Virus record (IMG/VR): IMGVR_UViG_3300025840_000163
Coordinates: 1-30,747 of that record
Strand: one strand, 5' to 3'
Source: a virus
DNA: 30,747 bases
This document shows, piece after piece, positions 1-7,804 of the stretch. The notes under the pieces were generated by a model. That model saw only the letters and a program-made list of their open reading frames with translations. It was not told the DNA's origin and did not search any database. Made by a program: the position numbers and the translations under genes. Position 1 is the stretch's first letter. Each line of letters opens with the position of its first letter.

Positions 1-1199
1 GTGCTGGTGCATCGCCTATTGACGCAAATATTACAAGTGTTGGTGGCGGCTGGTATCGTTGTTCTTTAACTTATATTGATGGATTTTCTGGTAGTTTAAG
101 GATTTACCCAGCAGATGGCGATGGTGATGTAAGCGGCACAAGCGGCTCAATCTACATCCAAGACGCCCAACTTAATCAAGGGTTAGTCGCAGACTCATAT
201 TTAGAAACAACCACAACGGCAGTTTATGGAGGTATTACAGACAATATCCCAAGACTTGACTATACAGATGCTTCTTGTCCATCGCTGAAACTTGAGCCGC
301 AGAGGACTAACTTGGTAACGAATTCGGAGTATGTATTGGATTATGGACAAAATACCGCAGATATTACATTAAGTACAAATTTATCGCCAGAAGGTGTTAA
401 AAATTGTTGGAGAGTAGAAGGAACGGCAAGTGGTTTAAGAGTCGGAATTGCAACTTTTTCAGCGGTTACTGGGCAAACATACACTGGTTCGGTATATGTA
501 AGAAAAATAAGCGGTAGTGATACTGCGACAATAACCGATATAGATAATAATTCACAAACTATAAACATTACAACTGAATGGCAAAGATTTTCAGTAACAA
601 AAACAGCGGTTGATTATATTGGGCGGGTATATGTTTTAGTAGATAATATTGGTGATGTTATTGAAGTATACGGATTCCAACTCGAAGAATCAAGTTACCC
701 AACAAGTTACATCCCTACCTATGGGGCGAGTGTGACATTCGCAAGTGATGGGTGTGAAAAAACAAGTGCAAGTGATTTAATTGGGCAAACAGAGGGGACT
801 ATATTGTGTGAGATAAATGTTAGCACAAAGGTTTTGCCAAGTTCTTGGGCGTTTAGTTTGAATGATGGAACTACATCAAATTATATCGGATTAAGAAGGT
901 CTGGTAGTTCTAATTTCTTTACTCATATCAATGTAAGCGGAACGACAAGTGCTTTAATAGATACTGGCATAAATAATGGAATTCATAAAATTGCCATTGC
1001 GTATGCATCAAATGACATTCAAGTTTATGTTGATGGCTCAAGCGTTGGTACTGATACATCAAGCGGTATTCCATCAACGAGCATTATTGAATTAGGCGAT
1101 TTGGTTAGTAACAGATATTTAGATGATTCTGTAAAGCAATTTATATTATTTAAGACTCGACTATCAAATGAAGAACTCGCAGATTTAACAACAATATAA
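1..1199 (+). CDS. Tail fibre / adhesin protein with LamG-like C-terminus (5' partial)
   Basis: The reading frame is open from base 3 to the stop at 1199, so the gene runs in from outside the window and the ATG at 312 is internal. The visible part has two carbohydrate-binding-like segments, with phrases such as GGWYRCSLTY, IPRLDY and LEPQRTNLVTNSE followed by a beta-rich region. A C-terminal concanavalin/LamG-like domain follows (GTILCEINV, IQVYVDGSSVG, ending in RLSNEELADLTTI). These phrases recur in receptor-binding fibres of Bacteroidota phages. The role is inferred as host-surface recognition at the tail tip. The gene starting at 30526 is a plausible missing 5' end, since it has the FTFSRGS and ENLLLQSN phrases that precede this region in such proteins. 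Confidence 0.75.
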   Translation, partial: AGASPIDANITSVGGGWYRCSLTYIDGFSGSLRIYPADGDGDVSGTSGSIYIQDAQLNQGLVADSYLETTTTAVYGGITDNIPRLDYTDASCPSLKLEPQRTNLVTNSEYVLDYGQNTADITLSTNLSPEGVKNCWRVEGTASGLRVGIATFSAVTGQTYTGSVYVRKISGSDTATITDIDNNSQTINITTEWQRFSVTKTAVDYIGRVYVLVDNIGDVIEVYGFQLEESSYPTSYIPTYGASVTFASDGCEKTSASDLIGQTEGTILCEINVSTKVLPSSWAFSLNDGTTSNYIGLRRSGSSNFFTHINVSGTTSALIDTGINNGIHKIAIAYASNDIQVYVDGSSVGTDTSSGIPSTSIIELGDLVSNRYLDDSVKQFILFKTRLSNEELADLTTI

Positions 1200-1201
1200 T
1201 T

Positions 1202-1585
1202 ATGAAAGTATTTAGAAAATATCAGTTTGGCTCTAAAAGTGCCGCAACAACTAAAATCAATGCATTAGGTATTGATGAGGAAGGTAACCCAACACACAAC
1301 AACGCAATCGTAAGATTAGGGAATCTTGTAGTTACCCCAGCAGAGATAGACGCAGAAGGCAATGTTATTACCGAAGCCGTTTTAACAGATACCTATCACG
1401 TTGATGTTTTATGGGATGGTGAGCCAAACCCAGATTGGGATGCTCAAATGGTGTGGCCAAATCCAGATATTCTTGGCGTTCACGTTTTTGGATCATCAAA
1501 AGCAATTGCCGAATATATGGAAAAGGTTAAAGAATTACATCCGGAGTATTTCCCAGATCCAGAGGAAAACGTAGATTTGCCTTAA
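1202..1585 (+). CDS. Small protein downstream of tail fibre, function unknown
   Basis: This 127-residue acidic protein starts two bases after the fibre stop, so it is co-transcribed and probably translationally coupled with it. It has no membrane segment or signal peptide. The N-terminus is basic (MKVFRKYQF). The middle is rich in D/E/W/P (LWDGEPNPDWDAQMVWPNP), and the C-terminus ends in PDPEENVDLP. From its position alone it may be a fibre accessory or assembly protein; I recognise no enzymatic motif. Its stop overlaps the start of the homing endonuclease (TAATG), which suggests the endonuclease gene invaded just behind it. Confidence 0.7.
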   Translation: MKVFRKYQFGSKSAATTKINALGIDEEGNPTHNNAIVRLGNLVVTPAEIDAEGNVITEAVLTDTYHVDVLWDGEPNPDWDAQMVWPNPDILGVHVFGSSKAIAEYMEKVKELHPEYFPDPEENVDLP

Positions 1586-2280
1586 TGATAGGATTTGTTT
1601 ACAGATGGATTAATCTTTCAAACAATATGTATTACATTGGCAGTCATAAGGGATCGCCAGATGATGGTTATATTGGAAGCGGAATCTATTTTAAACGAGC
1701 ATATAAAAAAAGTCCAAATAACTTTGTGCGCGATATTTTATATCAAGGCAAAGATTTCAGAGAATTAGAGGAGTTTATTTTAAAAACTTTAAATGCCAAA
1801 AAAGATAAATTATCTTATAATTTAAAGAATACAAGTATCGGTGGAAATACTCGAAGCGGACATAAAAATTCCCCAGAACATATTAGAAAAGTGGCTAATG
1901 CTAATAAGGGCAAAAAAATGTCTGAATCTCAAAAAGAAAAATTGAGATTAGCAAATTTAGGTAAAAGGCATTCCATTGAATCAAGAATAAAAATGTCTAA
2001 ATCCAGAACCGGATTTAAAAATCATTTTTACGGCAAATCACATACAGATGATTCTAAAAAAAAGATAAGCCAAAGCAAATTGGGATTTTATATTGGAGAT
2101 CATAAGATGCAAGAAATATGGGATGGTAATAAAAAAAAAGTTTATTGTGCTTATTTAGATAAAACTTTTGATTCTATGAAACAATGCGCAAAGGCATTAA
2201 ATTTATCAGAATCATCTATTTCTAATATGATAGCAAATCGAGTTAAAAATAGATATGGTATTTTAAAGGTAAATAACTAA
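1585..2280 (+). CDS. GIY-YIG homing endonuclease with NUMOD3 repeats
   Basis: A 231-residue, lysine-rich free-standing endonuclease. Residues 1-85 form a GIY-YIG domain: VYRW (5-8) and YYIG (16-19) replace the GIY and YIG strands. Next come YIGSG (29-33), the NFVRDIL helix, an ELEEF segment with the likely catalytic glutamate, and YNL near 78-80. Residues 85-170 carry NUMOD3-type DNA-binding repeats (NKGKKMSES, NLGKRHSIES, HFYGKSHTD). The C-terminus (about 195-225) is a small HTH of the IENR/NUMOD1 type (SMKQCAKALNLSESSISNMI). Such enzymes cut phage DNA to spread their own gene. It sits between fibre genes with long A runs unlike its neighbours, a sign of horizontal insertion. Confidence 0.88.
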   Translation: MIGFVYRWINLSNNMYYIGSHKGSPDDGYIGSGIYFKRAYKKSPNNFVRDILYQGKDFRELEEFILKTLNAKKDKLSYNLKNTSIGGNTRSGHKNSPEHIRKVANANKGKKMSESQKEKLRLANLGKRHSIESRIKMSKSRTGFKNHFYGKSHTDDSKKKISQSKLGFYIGDHKMQEIWDGNKKKVYCAYLDKTFDSMKQCAKALNLSESSISNMIANRVKNRYGILKVNN

Positions 2281-2289
2281 TTTAAACAA

Positions 2290-4005
2290 ATGAGTCTACT
2301 CGACAAGGCAAGCATAATTTCAATCCCCATTGCATACGATGAGGGGACATATAATAATGCCAAGCCGCAACAAGTTATTGGCCCAGCCAATGAGGTAACC
2401 AATGGCACATTTGATTATGATTTAGATTGGACATTAGGCACAAAATGGTCAATTAGCGGAGGCAAATTAAATTCCGTTGGCACATTATCTTCAGATACCG
2501 CATCGCAAGCCACAAGCATCGTAATTGGCAAAACTTACAAAGTACAATATACCATATCGCAATATGCATTGGGAGGTGTACGCATTAAGTTAGGATCGGC
2601 CGCTGGGCAAACGCGAACAAATGATGGCACATATATCGAATACATAACTTGCGCCGGATCATCAACAATATATTTTGAGGGGACATCAATAAGCAATACA
2701 ATGGCTATTGATGACGTATCGGTTAAATTAGCAACCGCAACAGATTTTACATTTTCGCGATCAAGTGTTGGCACAAGAATAAACGAGGCCGCATTGGTCG
2801 AAGAAATAGCCGCAGACATACCGCGCATAAATTATGATAATGGTTTTGGCGCATTACTACTTGAGCCACAATCAACCAATCTTTGCACCGAATCGAGCAA
2901 CGTTGATAATTGGTCAAATTTATCCAATGTAACGGCAACCGCCAATTATGATTATTCGCCAACCGGTGATTTTAATGCCAATCGTTTGTTGTTTACCGCC
3001 AATGGGTACGCATACAATAATGATGCACAAGTGGCATCAACAGAGTACACAATATCAGTTTGGGCCAAGCGTAATGATACCGGTGAGCAAAACGTTGGTT
3101 TTTTTGTCAATAGCGCAACCGGTACAATTGTATCGCCTTTTAAATTAACCGATCGTTGGCAAAGATTTGATTATACATATACGGCAACTAATACCGGATA
3201 TGCCGGGATTGCCGGAGAGTCAAAAGCGGATATTTCATTTTATGGATTTCAGCGTGAGGCATTGCCTTATGCCACAAGTTTAGTAGAAACAAGCGGCTCC
3301 GCGGTTACAAGATTAAAAGACGAGTGCAATAATGCCGGCAGTCAATTTTATATTGATAGCACACAAGGCGCATTGTACGCGGAAATTGCCGCATTATATA
3401 ACGATAGCACAAACCGCATTATATCATTATCAGATGGCACAAGTGCAAACGTGGTGAGTTTATTATATTCATCAACGGCAAATGAATTACAAGCGTGGGT
3501 GCGCGTAAGCGGCATATTACAAGCGCAATTGACTTATACGTTATCCAATGCCACAAACGCCGTTAAATGCGCGTTAAAATACCGAAATAACGAGTTTGGG
3601 TTATGGGTTGATGGTGAGAATGTCGGTTGGGATTATAGCGGATCCGTATTTAGTGCCAATACCTTAAACACATTGCATTTTGATGATGGCGGAGGGTTAA
3701 ATGAATTTTTCGGCAAGGCAACCGCGGTAATTGTATTTGATGAGTTTTTGTCAGATACGGAAATGGAAAACTTGACCGGTGGTAATTTAAGCGATGCCGA
3801 ATATGTAGATTTATTTGAGTTGCGTGTTGCGGCAGATGGTGGATCATTGGAGGCCATTGCGTGTTTATTAGCGGCATTGGATGCAATCCCGGAGTCAGAC
3901 GATGCAAGGCGTTTATTTGACGTATATAATAACCGATGCGCGTTACTTGGCGGAGGCACAGAAGCGCGAGCGTGTACCATTACCGAACTTGATAATTTAT
4001 TGTAA
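2290..4005 (+). CDS. Modular tail fibre with inserted carbohydrate-binding module
   Basis: A 571-residue protein with visible modules. Residues 1-26 (MSLLDKASIISIPIAY) match the start of the fibre gene at 30526. Residues 33-147 look like a family 4/9-type carbohydrate-binding module (NGTFDYDLDWT, GKTYKVQYTIS, GTYIEYITCAGSS, IDDVSVKL). Residues 153-200 hold the FTFSRSSVGTRIN and LLLEPQSTNLC core shared with the other fibres. A second jelly-roll and a LamG-like domain follow. The last 65 or so residues (RVAADGGSLEAIACLLAAL to TITELDNLL) match the free-standing protein at 30272. Role inferred: receptor binding. The gene has no close upstream promoter and follows the endonuclease by nine bases. 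Confidence 0.8.
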   Translation: MSLLDKASIISIPIAYDEGTYNNAKPQQVIGPANEVTNGTFDYDLDWTLGTKWSISGGKLNSVGTLSSDTASQATSIVIGKTYKVQYTISQYALGGVRIKLGSAAGQTRTNDGTYIEYITCAGSSTIYFEGTSISNTMAIDDVSVKLATATDFTFSRSSVGTRINEAALVEEIAADIPRINYDNGFGALLLEPQSTNLCTESSNVDNWSNLSNVTATANYDYSPTGDFNANRLLFTANGYAYNNDAQVASTEYTISVWAKRNDTGEQNVGFFVNSATGTIVSPFKLTDRWQRFDYTYTATNTGYAGIAGESKADISFYGFQREALPYATSLVETSGSAVTRLKDECNNAGSQFYIDSTQGALYAEIAALYNDSTNRIISLSDGTSANVVSLLYSSTANELQAWVRVSGILQAQLTYTLSNATNAVKCALKYRNNEFGLWVDGENVGWDYSGSVFSANTLNTLHFDDGGGLNEFFGKATAVIVFDEFLSDTEMENLTGGNLSDAEYVDLFELRVAADGGSLEAIACLLAALDAIPESDDARRLFDVYNNRCALLGGGTEARACTITELDNLL

Positions 4006-4058
4006 TTTTACAAGGCATTGCAAGGGGTAATGCCAAAAATGATTTAAAATAAAATAAT

Positions 4059-4066
4059 TATATTTG
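4059..4066 (+). promoter_or_regulatory. Putative Bacteroidota-type promoter of the major tail protein gene
   Basis: TATATTTG matches the Bacteroidota -7 consensus TAnnTTTG and lies 22 bases before the ATG at 4089. No clear TTTG sits at the -33 position. Transcription would start about 6 bases downstream, leaving a short A-rich leader without a Shine-Dalgarno sequence. Confidence 0.5.
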
Positions 4067-4088
4067 TAACAAATAAAAGAGAAATAAT

Positions 4089-4499
4089 ATGGCAACAACA
4101 TCAGTATTTAACGGAACTAATTTATTGCTTTCAGTAGAGGGTAATGTATTAGGCCACACCACATCTTGTAGTTTGTCTTTGTCAAATGATTTGCCAGAGG
4201 CAACCACTAAAGATTCAAATGGTTTTCAAGAAGTGATCGCCGGTGTGATTTCCGGAGAATTATCTTTTGATGGCCTTGTTGATTATAGCGATACCGCTAA
4301 CGCGATTGAATTAGCCGATTATCTTTTAGCGCGTACGCAAATCACTTGTGTTTTCGGAACTGCCGAAACCGGTGATGCGATTTATACCGCCGAAGGGTAT
4401 CTTTCAAGCGTTGAGCAATCAGCCGAAATGGAATCACCGGTATCATATAGCGGATCGATTACATTGACCGGTGCAATCACCAAATCAACCAACCCATAA
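4089..4499 (+). CDS. Major tail (tube) protein
   Basis: A 136-residue protein of the TP901-1 type major tail protein family, which polymerises into the tail tube. It begins ATTSVFNGTNLLLSVEGNVLGHTTSCSL, the usual edge strand followed by a short core. It then shows a beta-rich tube fold with SGELSFDGLVDY and TAEGYLSSVEQSAEMESPVSYS and ends SITLTGAIT. Size, beta content and position directly before the G/GT chaperone pair and tape measure support the call. It has its own promoter (4059) and a strong terminator (4524), as expected for an abundant structural protein. Confidence 0.85.
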   Translation: MATTSVFNGTNLLLSVEGNVLGHTTSCSLSLSNDLPEATTKDSNGFQEVIAGVISGELSFDGLVDYSDTANAIELADYLLARTQITCVFGTAETGDAIYTAEGYLSSVEQSAEMESPVSYSGSITLTGAITKSTNP

Positions 4500-4523
4500 T
4501 TTAAGGGATTAACCTACTAGGGT

Positions 4524-4559
4524 AAGTCATCGTCATTAATTTGGCGGTGGCTTTTTTTT
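4524..4559 (+). terminator. Rho-independent terminator after major tail protein gene
   Basis: GTCATCGTC (4526-4534) pairs with GGCGGTGGC (4543-4551) over nine positions when G-U pairs are allowed. An eight-base loop separates the arms and eight T residues follow. The stem is hard to spot as DNA because several pairs are G-U wobbles. Confidence 0.75.
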
Positions 4560-4563
4560 GTGC

Positions 4564-4571
4564 TATTTTTA
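4564..4571 (+). promoter_or_regulatory. Putative promoter for the tail chaperone genes
   Basis: TATTTTTA followed by CAAAAAAT lies directly after the terminator at 4524 and 17 bases before the ATG at 4589. The same TATYTTTR-nAAAAAAT layout recurs at 19550, 22175, 25574 and 29975. Confidence 0.45.
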
Positions 4572-4588
4572 CAAAAAATATTTACACA

Positions 4589-4966
4589 ATGGCAAACAAA
4601 AAAAGAGGATATATTAATATCCAATTAGGGGGCAAAAAACGTACTTTGCACTTTTCAATGAATTTTTGGGTTGAATTTACAGAGCAACTCGGCGTATCAT
4701 TAACGGACATCGGAGAGGTATTTAATGGCGGTATGTCATTAAGCGGCATCCGCGCATTAATTTATTCAGCGGTTCGTGCCAATGATTTAGAGCAAGGCAA
4801 TCCGATTGATTATACGCTTTATTCCGTAGGCGAATGGCTTGAGGATTTAGAAGCCGAGGCAATCAATGATATTGTTGCGGTAATGATGGAATCAAAGATA
4901 TTAGGCAACTCATTGGCCGATTCTAACGCGCCAAAAAAGCCGAAGCCGCAGAAAGCACAGAATTAA
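4589..4966 (+). CDS. Tail assembly chaperone, G-like (unshifted product)
   Basis: A 125-residue protein in the position of lambda G, between the major tail protein and the tape measure. It begins MANKKRGYINIQLGGKKRTLHFSMN, a phrase typical of short phage chaperones that bind the tape measure during tail assembly. The ATG at 4589 is preferred over the in-frame TTG at 4541, because 4541 lies inside the upstream terminator and promoter. Near the 3' end the codons CCA-AAA-AAG contain the slippery heptamer A-AAA-AAG, and translation without slipping stops at 4966. The downstream -1 frame encodes the T-like extension. Confidence 0.8.
   Translation: MANKKRGYINIQLGGKKRTLHFSMNFWVEFTEQLGVSLTDIGEVFNGGMSLSGIRALIYSAVRANDLEQGNPIDYTLYSVGEWLEDLEAEAINDIVAVMMESKILGNSLADSNAPKKPKPQKAQN
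4933..4939 (+). promoter_or_regulatory. Programmed -1 ribosomal frameshift site (A-AAA-AAG)
   Basis: The heptamer is in the correct zero frame for a -1 shift, since the codons of the G-like ORF are CCA, AAA, AAG. It is the same sequence used by E. coli dnaX. After slipping, the frame beginning at 4939 is open and in register with the next ORF, whose first ATG is at 5011. No strong downstream stem-loop is visible. Confidence 0.8.
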
Positions 4967-5301
4967 ATTTTGAGTCCATTACAGATTATTATATTGGGCA
5001 AATTGGCATAATGCCCGATGTTTTCTGGCGGCAAACTTGGCGAGAAAATGCACTAATGGCCGAGGCACATCACAATCAAATAAATCTTAATTGGGAGCAA
5101 ACGCGATATTTGGCAACAATGGTTTACAATGTCAATTGTCAGAAGAAATCGCAAATGGTCAAACCGGAGGATTTATTCCCATTGCCATCGGATAAAAAGA
5201 GAAATCCGGACAAGGGCAAACCAAAATCAACGCAAGAGCAATTTGAGGCGTTTAAAGAGAAATATCAGAGTGCCGTACCGCAAAAGACGTTTAAATTATA
5301 A
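4939..5301 (+). CDS. T-like extension of the tail assembly chaperone (GT by frameshift)
   Basis: This is the -1-frame continuation of the G-like gene. Read from the slippery site it gives AEAAESTELNFESITDYYIG and runs on into MPDVFWRQTWRENALMAEAH, so the ATG at 5011 is probably not the natural start. The fused product would be about 237 residues. In lambda, GT bridges the tape measure and tail tube protein during assembly. The C-terminus is polar and lysine-rich (KRNPDKGKPKSTQEQFEAF). The stop codon lies within the loop of the terminator at 5282. Independent initiation at 5011 cannot be excluded. Confidence 0.78.
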   Translation, partial: AEAAESTELNFESITDYYIGQIGIMPDVFWRQTWRENALMAEAHHNQINLNWEQTRYLATMVYNVNCQKKSQMVKPEDLFPLPSDKKRNPDKGKPKSTQEQFEAFKEKYQSAVPQKTFKL

Positions 5302-5315
5302 GCGTCTTTTTTTTT
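5282..5315 (+). terminator. Terminator after the chaperone genes
   Basis: AAAAGACG (5282-5289) is complementary to CGTCTTTT (5303-5310), with a 13-base A/T loop that contains the TAA stop of the T-like frame, followed by a run of T. It precedes the tape measure promoter. Confidence 0.7.
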
Positions 5316-5316
5316 G

Positions 5317-5324
5317 TATTTTTG
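5317..5324 (+). promoter_or_regulatory. Putative promoter of the tape measure gene
   Basis: TATTTTTG fits TAnnTTTG and lies immediately after the terminator T-run, 19 bases before the ATG at 5344. No convincing -33 TTTG is visible. Confidence 0.5.
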
Positions 5325-5343
5325 TTTCACTACATTTTAGATT

Positions 5344-7800
5344 ATGGCACAACAAGATTTAAGGGTTAATATCAAAGGGGATGCCTCCGGTTTAACCACC
5401 GCATTGAGCAGCGCGCAAGGCAAATTAAAATCATTCGGGTCAAAGATGTCATCCATTGGATCGTCTTTGCAAACCAGATTGGCATTGCCATTATTGGCCA
5501 TTGGAGGTGCGGCCACAAAAATGGCGTTTGATTTTGACCGCTCGATGACTCAAATAAAATCTTTGGTAGGGGTTGCCGGGGATGAGGTAGATGCAATGGG
5601 CCAAAAAGTTAAGCAAATGGCAATTGCAACTGGCATAAGTAGTGCAGAGGCCGCAGATGCTTTGTTTTTTATTACATCGGCTGGGTTGCGTGGCGATGAG
5701 GCGATGCAAACATTGGAGGCATCATTAAAAGCCGCCGCAGTTGGTTTGGGTGAAACCAAGACGATTGCGGATTTGGCAACATCAGCGATGAACGCATACG
5801 GATCGGATACATTATCCGCATCAAATGCAACTGATATTCTTGTTGCCGCAGTACGCGAGGGTAAACTTGAGGCAAGTGAATTAGCCGGCGCAATGGGTGG
5901 AGTAATTCCAATTGCATCAAGTATGGGTGTGGAATTTCACGAGATTGGTGCGGCAATGGCTGGTATGTCAAGAACTGGAACAAACGCGGCGAATGCGGCA
6001 ACGCAATTAAATGCCATATTGATGAGCATCCAAAAACCAACGTCGGAGGCAGAAAGTTTGCTAGCAACAATGGGTATGACGTTCACAGATATTGAAAAAT
6101 CTGTTGGTAAGGATGGACTAATTGTTACCTTAAAAAATTTAAAAGGAGAACTTGAGGCTAATAATTTAAGATTTAAAGATTTATTTCCAAATGTTCGCGC
6201 CATAAAAGGTTTACTTGATTTGACCGGTGCATCAATGGAGGACAATATCCGAATTAATGATGCGTTGGCTAATTCATTGGGCGCAACAAACGAGGCGATG
6301 GGTATAAACGCTCAATCTGCATCATTTAAAATGACCAAGTCCATAAACAAAGCGAAAGAATCATTAGCAAGTTTAGGGCAACAATTACTTGTTGCGGTTG
6401 TGCCGATATTAGAAAAGGCGGCAAATTTTGTAAGTAATTTATATCAATCGTTTACCAATTTAGAGCCAGCAACGCAAAAACTTTTAATTGGACTTGGCGG
6501 TTTTGCAATTGTATTGCCAACCATCATAAGTTTAGGTGGCACGCTTGTTTCGATTATGGGCGCATTGCTTTCGCCGGTTGGATTGGTTGCTGCGGCACTT
6601 GCGGCAGTTGCTTATGTTATTTATAAAAATTGGAATGAAGTGTTGCCGGTAATAACCGGCTTATATAATCGTTTTGTCGATTTATACAACGGAAGTGAAA
6701 CATTACGAGTGGCAATTGCATTAATGGGCGCGGCATTTAAAAGCGCATTTATTGGTGTCAAAATGCAGATTGACCAAGTGGTTAATTTGTTTAAAACAAT
6801 GTGGGCCGTTATCGTGGCATTTTCCGAAGATGGATTGGATGCGGCATTTGGGGATATAATAGAGCAAGGATTTGAAAATGGCAAACAGATTGCAAAAGAT
6901 GGCGCGAAGGATATTTCACAAGAATTTTCAGATGCCTACGCTAACGCTTTAGGAAGTCAATTAGAGCATAAAACCGAGGAGCAAATACAAGCCGGATTAA
7001 CCAACGCACTAGATAACGCAACCGGTTTTATAAAAGGTATTGCCGGCAAGGTTGGCAATTTATTTAGCGGTGGAATGTTTGCCGGAGGTGATGGCGGCAG
7101 TTTGTCCGAGCAAATAAGCGCGGAAACACCAAAGATTCAACAAGCGCTTGAAGAGCAATCCGTTGTATTAAGCGAATGGCAAAAAGCCAATATGGCAAGG
7201 GCGCAAGCGTTCAATGAGGGTGTATCGCAAATCATTACCGGAGGTTTAAACGATTTAGCCGTTGGTATTGGTGAGGCATTAGGAAATGCACTTGCCAATG
7301 GCGGTAATTTAGCCGGAGCATTGGCCGAAACGTTATTGAGTACAATTGGAAATATGGCGGTCGAACTTGGTAAACTTGCCATTGGAATTGGTATTGGATT
7401 GGAATCGATACAAGCCGCATTAAAAACATTAAACCCAGCGGTGGCCATTGCGGCCGGGGTTGCACTTGTAGCGCTTGGTTCATTCTTAAAATCGCGTGCC
7501 GCTGGAATTGCAGATGGTGGAAGTGCTGGATCAATGCCCGGCGGAGGTGCGCCAACAATCGGAGGCATCCCAGCATTTGCAAATGGTGGTATTGTAAGCG
7601 GCCCGACATTAGGATTGATGGGTGAATATCCCGGAGCAAGGTCAAATCCGGAGGTTATTGCGCCATTGAATAAATTGCAATCATTAATTGGCGGAGGCAG
7701 AGGGCAAGATGTAAATGTGGGCGGTGAATTTGTAATGCGTGGATCGGATTTAGTTGTGGTTTTAGAACGCGCCAATAAAAACAAAAGCCGTTTAATTTAG
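5344..7800 (+). CDS. Tail tape measure protein
   Basis: An 818-residue protein that sets tail length and is usually ejected with the DNA. It starts with a short beta segment (DLRVNIKGDASGLTTALSSA) and an amphipathic helix. A TP901-type minor tail domain follows (FDRSMTQIKSLVG, ATGISSAEAADALFFITSAG, GAMGGVIPIASSMGVEFHEIGAAMAGMSR). Hydrophobic stretches lie at about 380-430 (LLIGLGGFAIVLPTIISLGG, VGLVAAALAAVAYVIYK) and again around 650-715. The C-terminus is Gly-rich with FANGGIVSGPTLGLMGEYPG and NPEVIAPLNKLQ, a familiar tape measure ending. Its size and its position after the chaperones fit. It is short for a tape measure, suggesting a modest tail length. Confidence 0.92.
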   Translation: MAQQDLRVNIKGDASGLTTALSSAQGKLKSFGSKMSSIGSSLQTRLALPLLAIGGAATKMAFDFDRSMTQIKSLVGVAGDEVDAMGQKVKQMAIATGISSAEAADALFFITSAGLRGDEAMQTLEASLKAAAVGLGETKTIADLATSAMNAYGSDTLSASNATDILVAAVREGKLEASELAGAMGGVIPIASSMGVEFHEIGAAMAGMSRTGTNAANAATQLNAILMSIQKPTSEAESLLATMGMTFTDIEKSVGKDGLIVTLKNLKGELEANNLRFKDLFPNVRAIKGLLDLTGASMEDNIRINDALANSLGATNEAMGINAQSASFKMTKSINKAKESLASLGQQLLVAVVPILEKAANFVSNLYQSFTNLEPATQKLLIGLGGFAIVLPTIISLGGTLVSIMGALLSPVGLVAAALAAVAYVIYKNWNEVLPVITGLYNRFVDLYNGSETLRVAIALMGAAFKSAFIGVKMQIDQVVNLFKTMWAVIVAFSEDGLDAAFGDIIEQGFENGKQIAKDGAKDISQEFSDAYANALGSQLEHKTEEQIQAGLTNALDNATGFIKGIAGKVGNLFSGGMFAGGDGGSLSEQISAETPKIQQALEEQSVVLSEWQKANMARAQAFNEGVSQIITGGLNDLAVGIGEALGNALANGGNLAGALAETLLSTIGNMAVELGKLAIGIGIGLESIQAALKTLNPAVAIAAGVALVALGSFLKSRAAGIADGGSAGSMPGGGAPTIGGIPAFANGGIVSGPTLGLMGEYPGARSNPEVIAPLNKLQSLIGGGRGQDVNVGGEFVMRGSDLVVVLERANKNKSRLI

Positions 7801-7804
7801 TCTT

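Noticed and set aside
2747-2962. Several short minus-strand ORFs across fibre and tail genes
   Set aside because: All are antisense to well-supported genes, lack recognisable domains and have no promoter signals.
4014-4034. GGCATT/AATGCC hairpin after the fibre gene as a terminator
   Set aside because: The stem is only six pairs and is followed by A-rich rather than T-rich sequence on the + strand, with no minus-strand gene to terminate.
4541-4588. TTG start extending the G-like chaperone upstream
   Set aside because: These bases lie in the terminator stem, T-run and promoter. ATG 4589 begins the conserved protein.
7137-7784. 215-residue minus-strand ORF inside the tape measure gene
   Set aside because: It is low-complexity Pro/Ala/Ser-rich, antisense to a clear tape measure protein, with no promoter. 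It arises from the Gly/Ala codon pattern of the sense gene.
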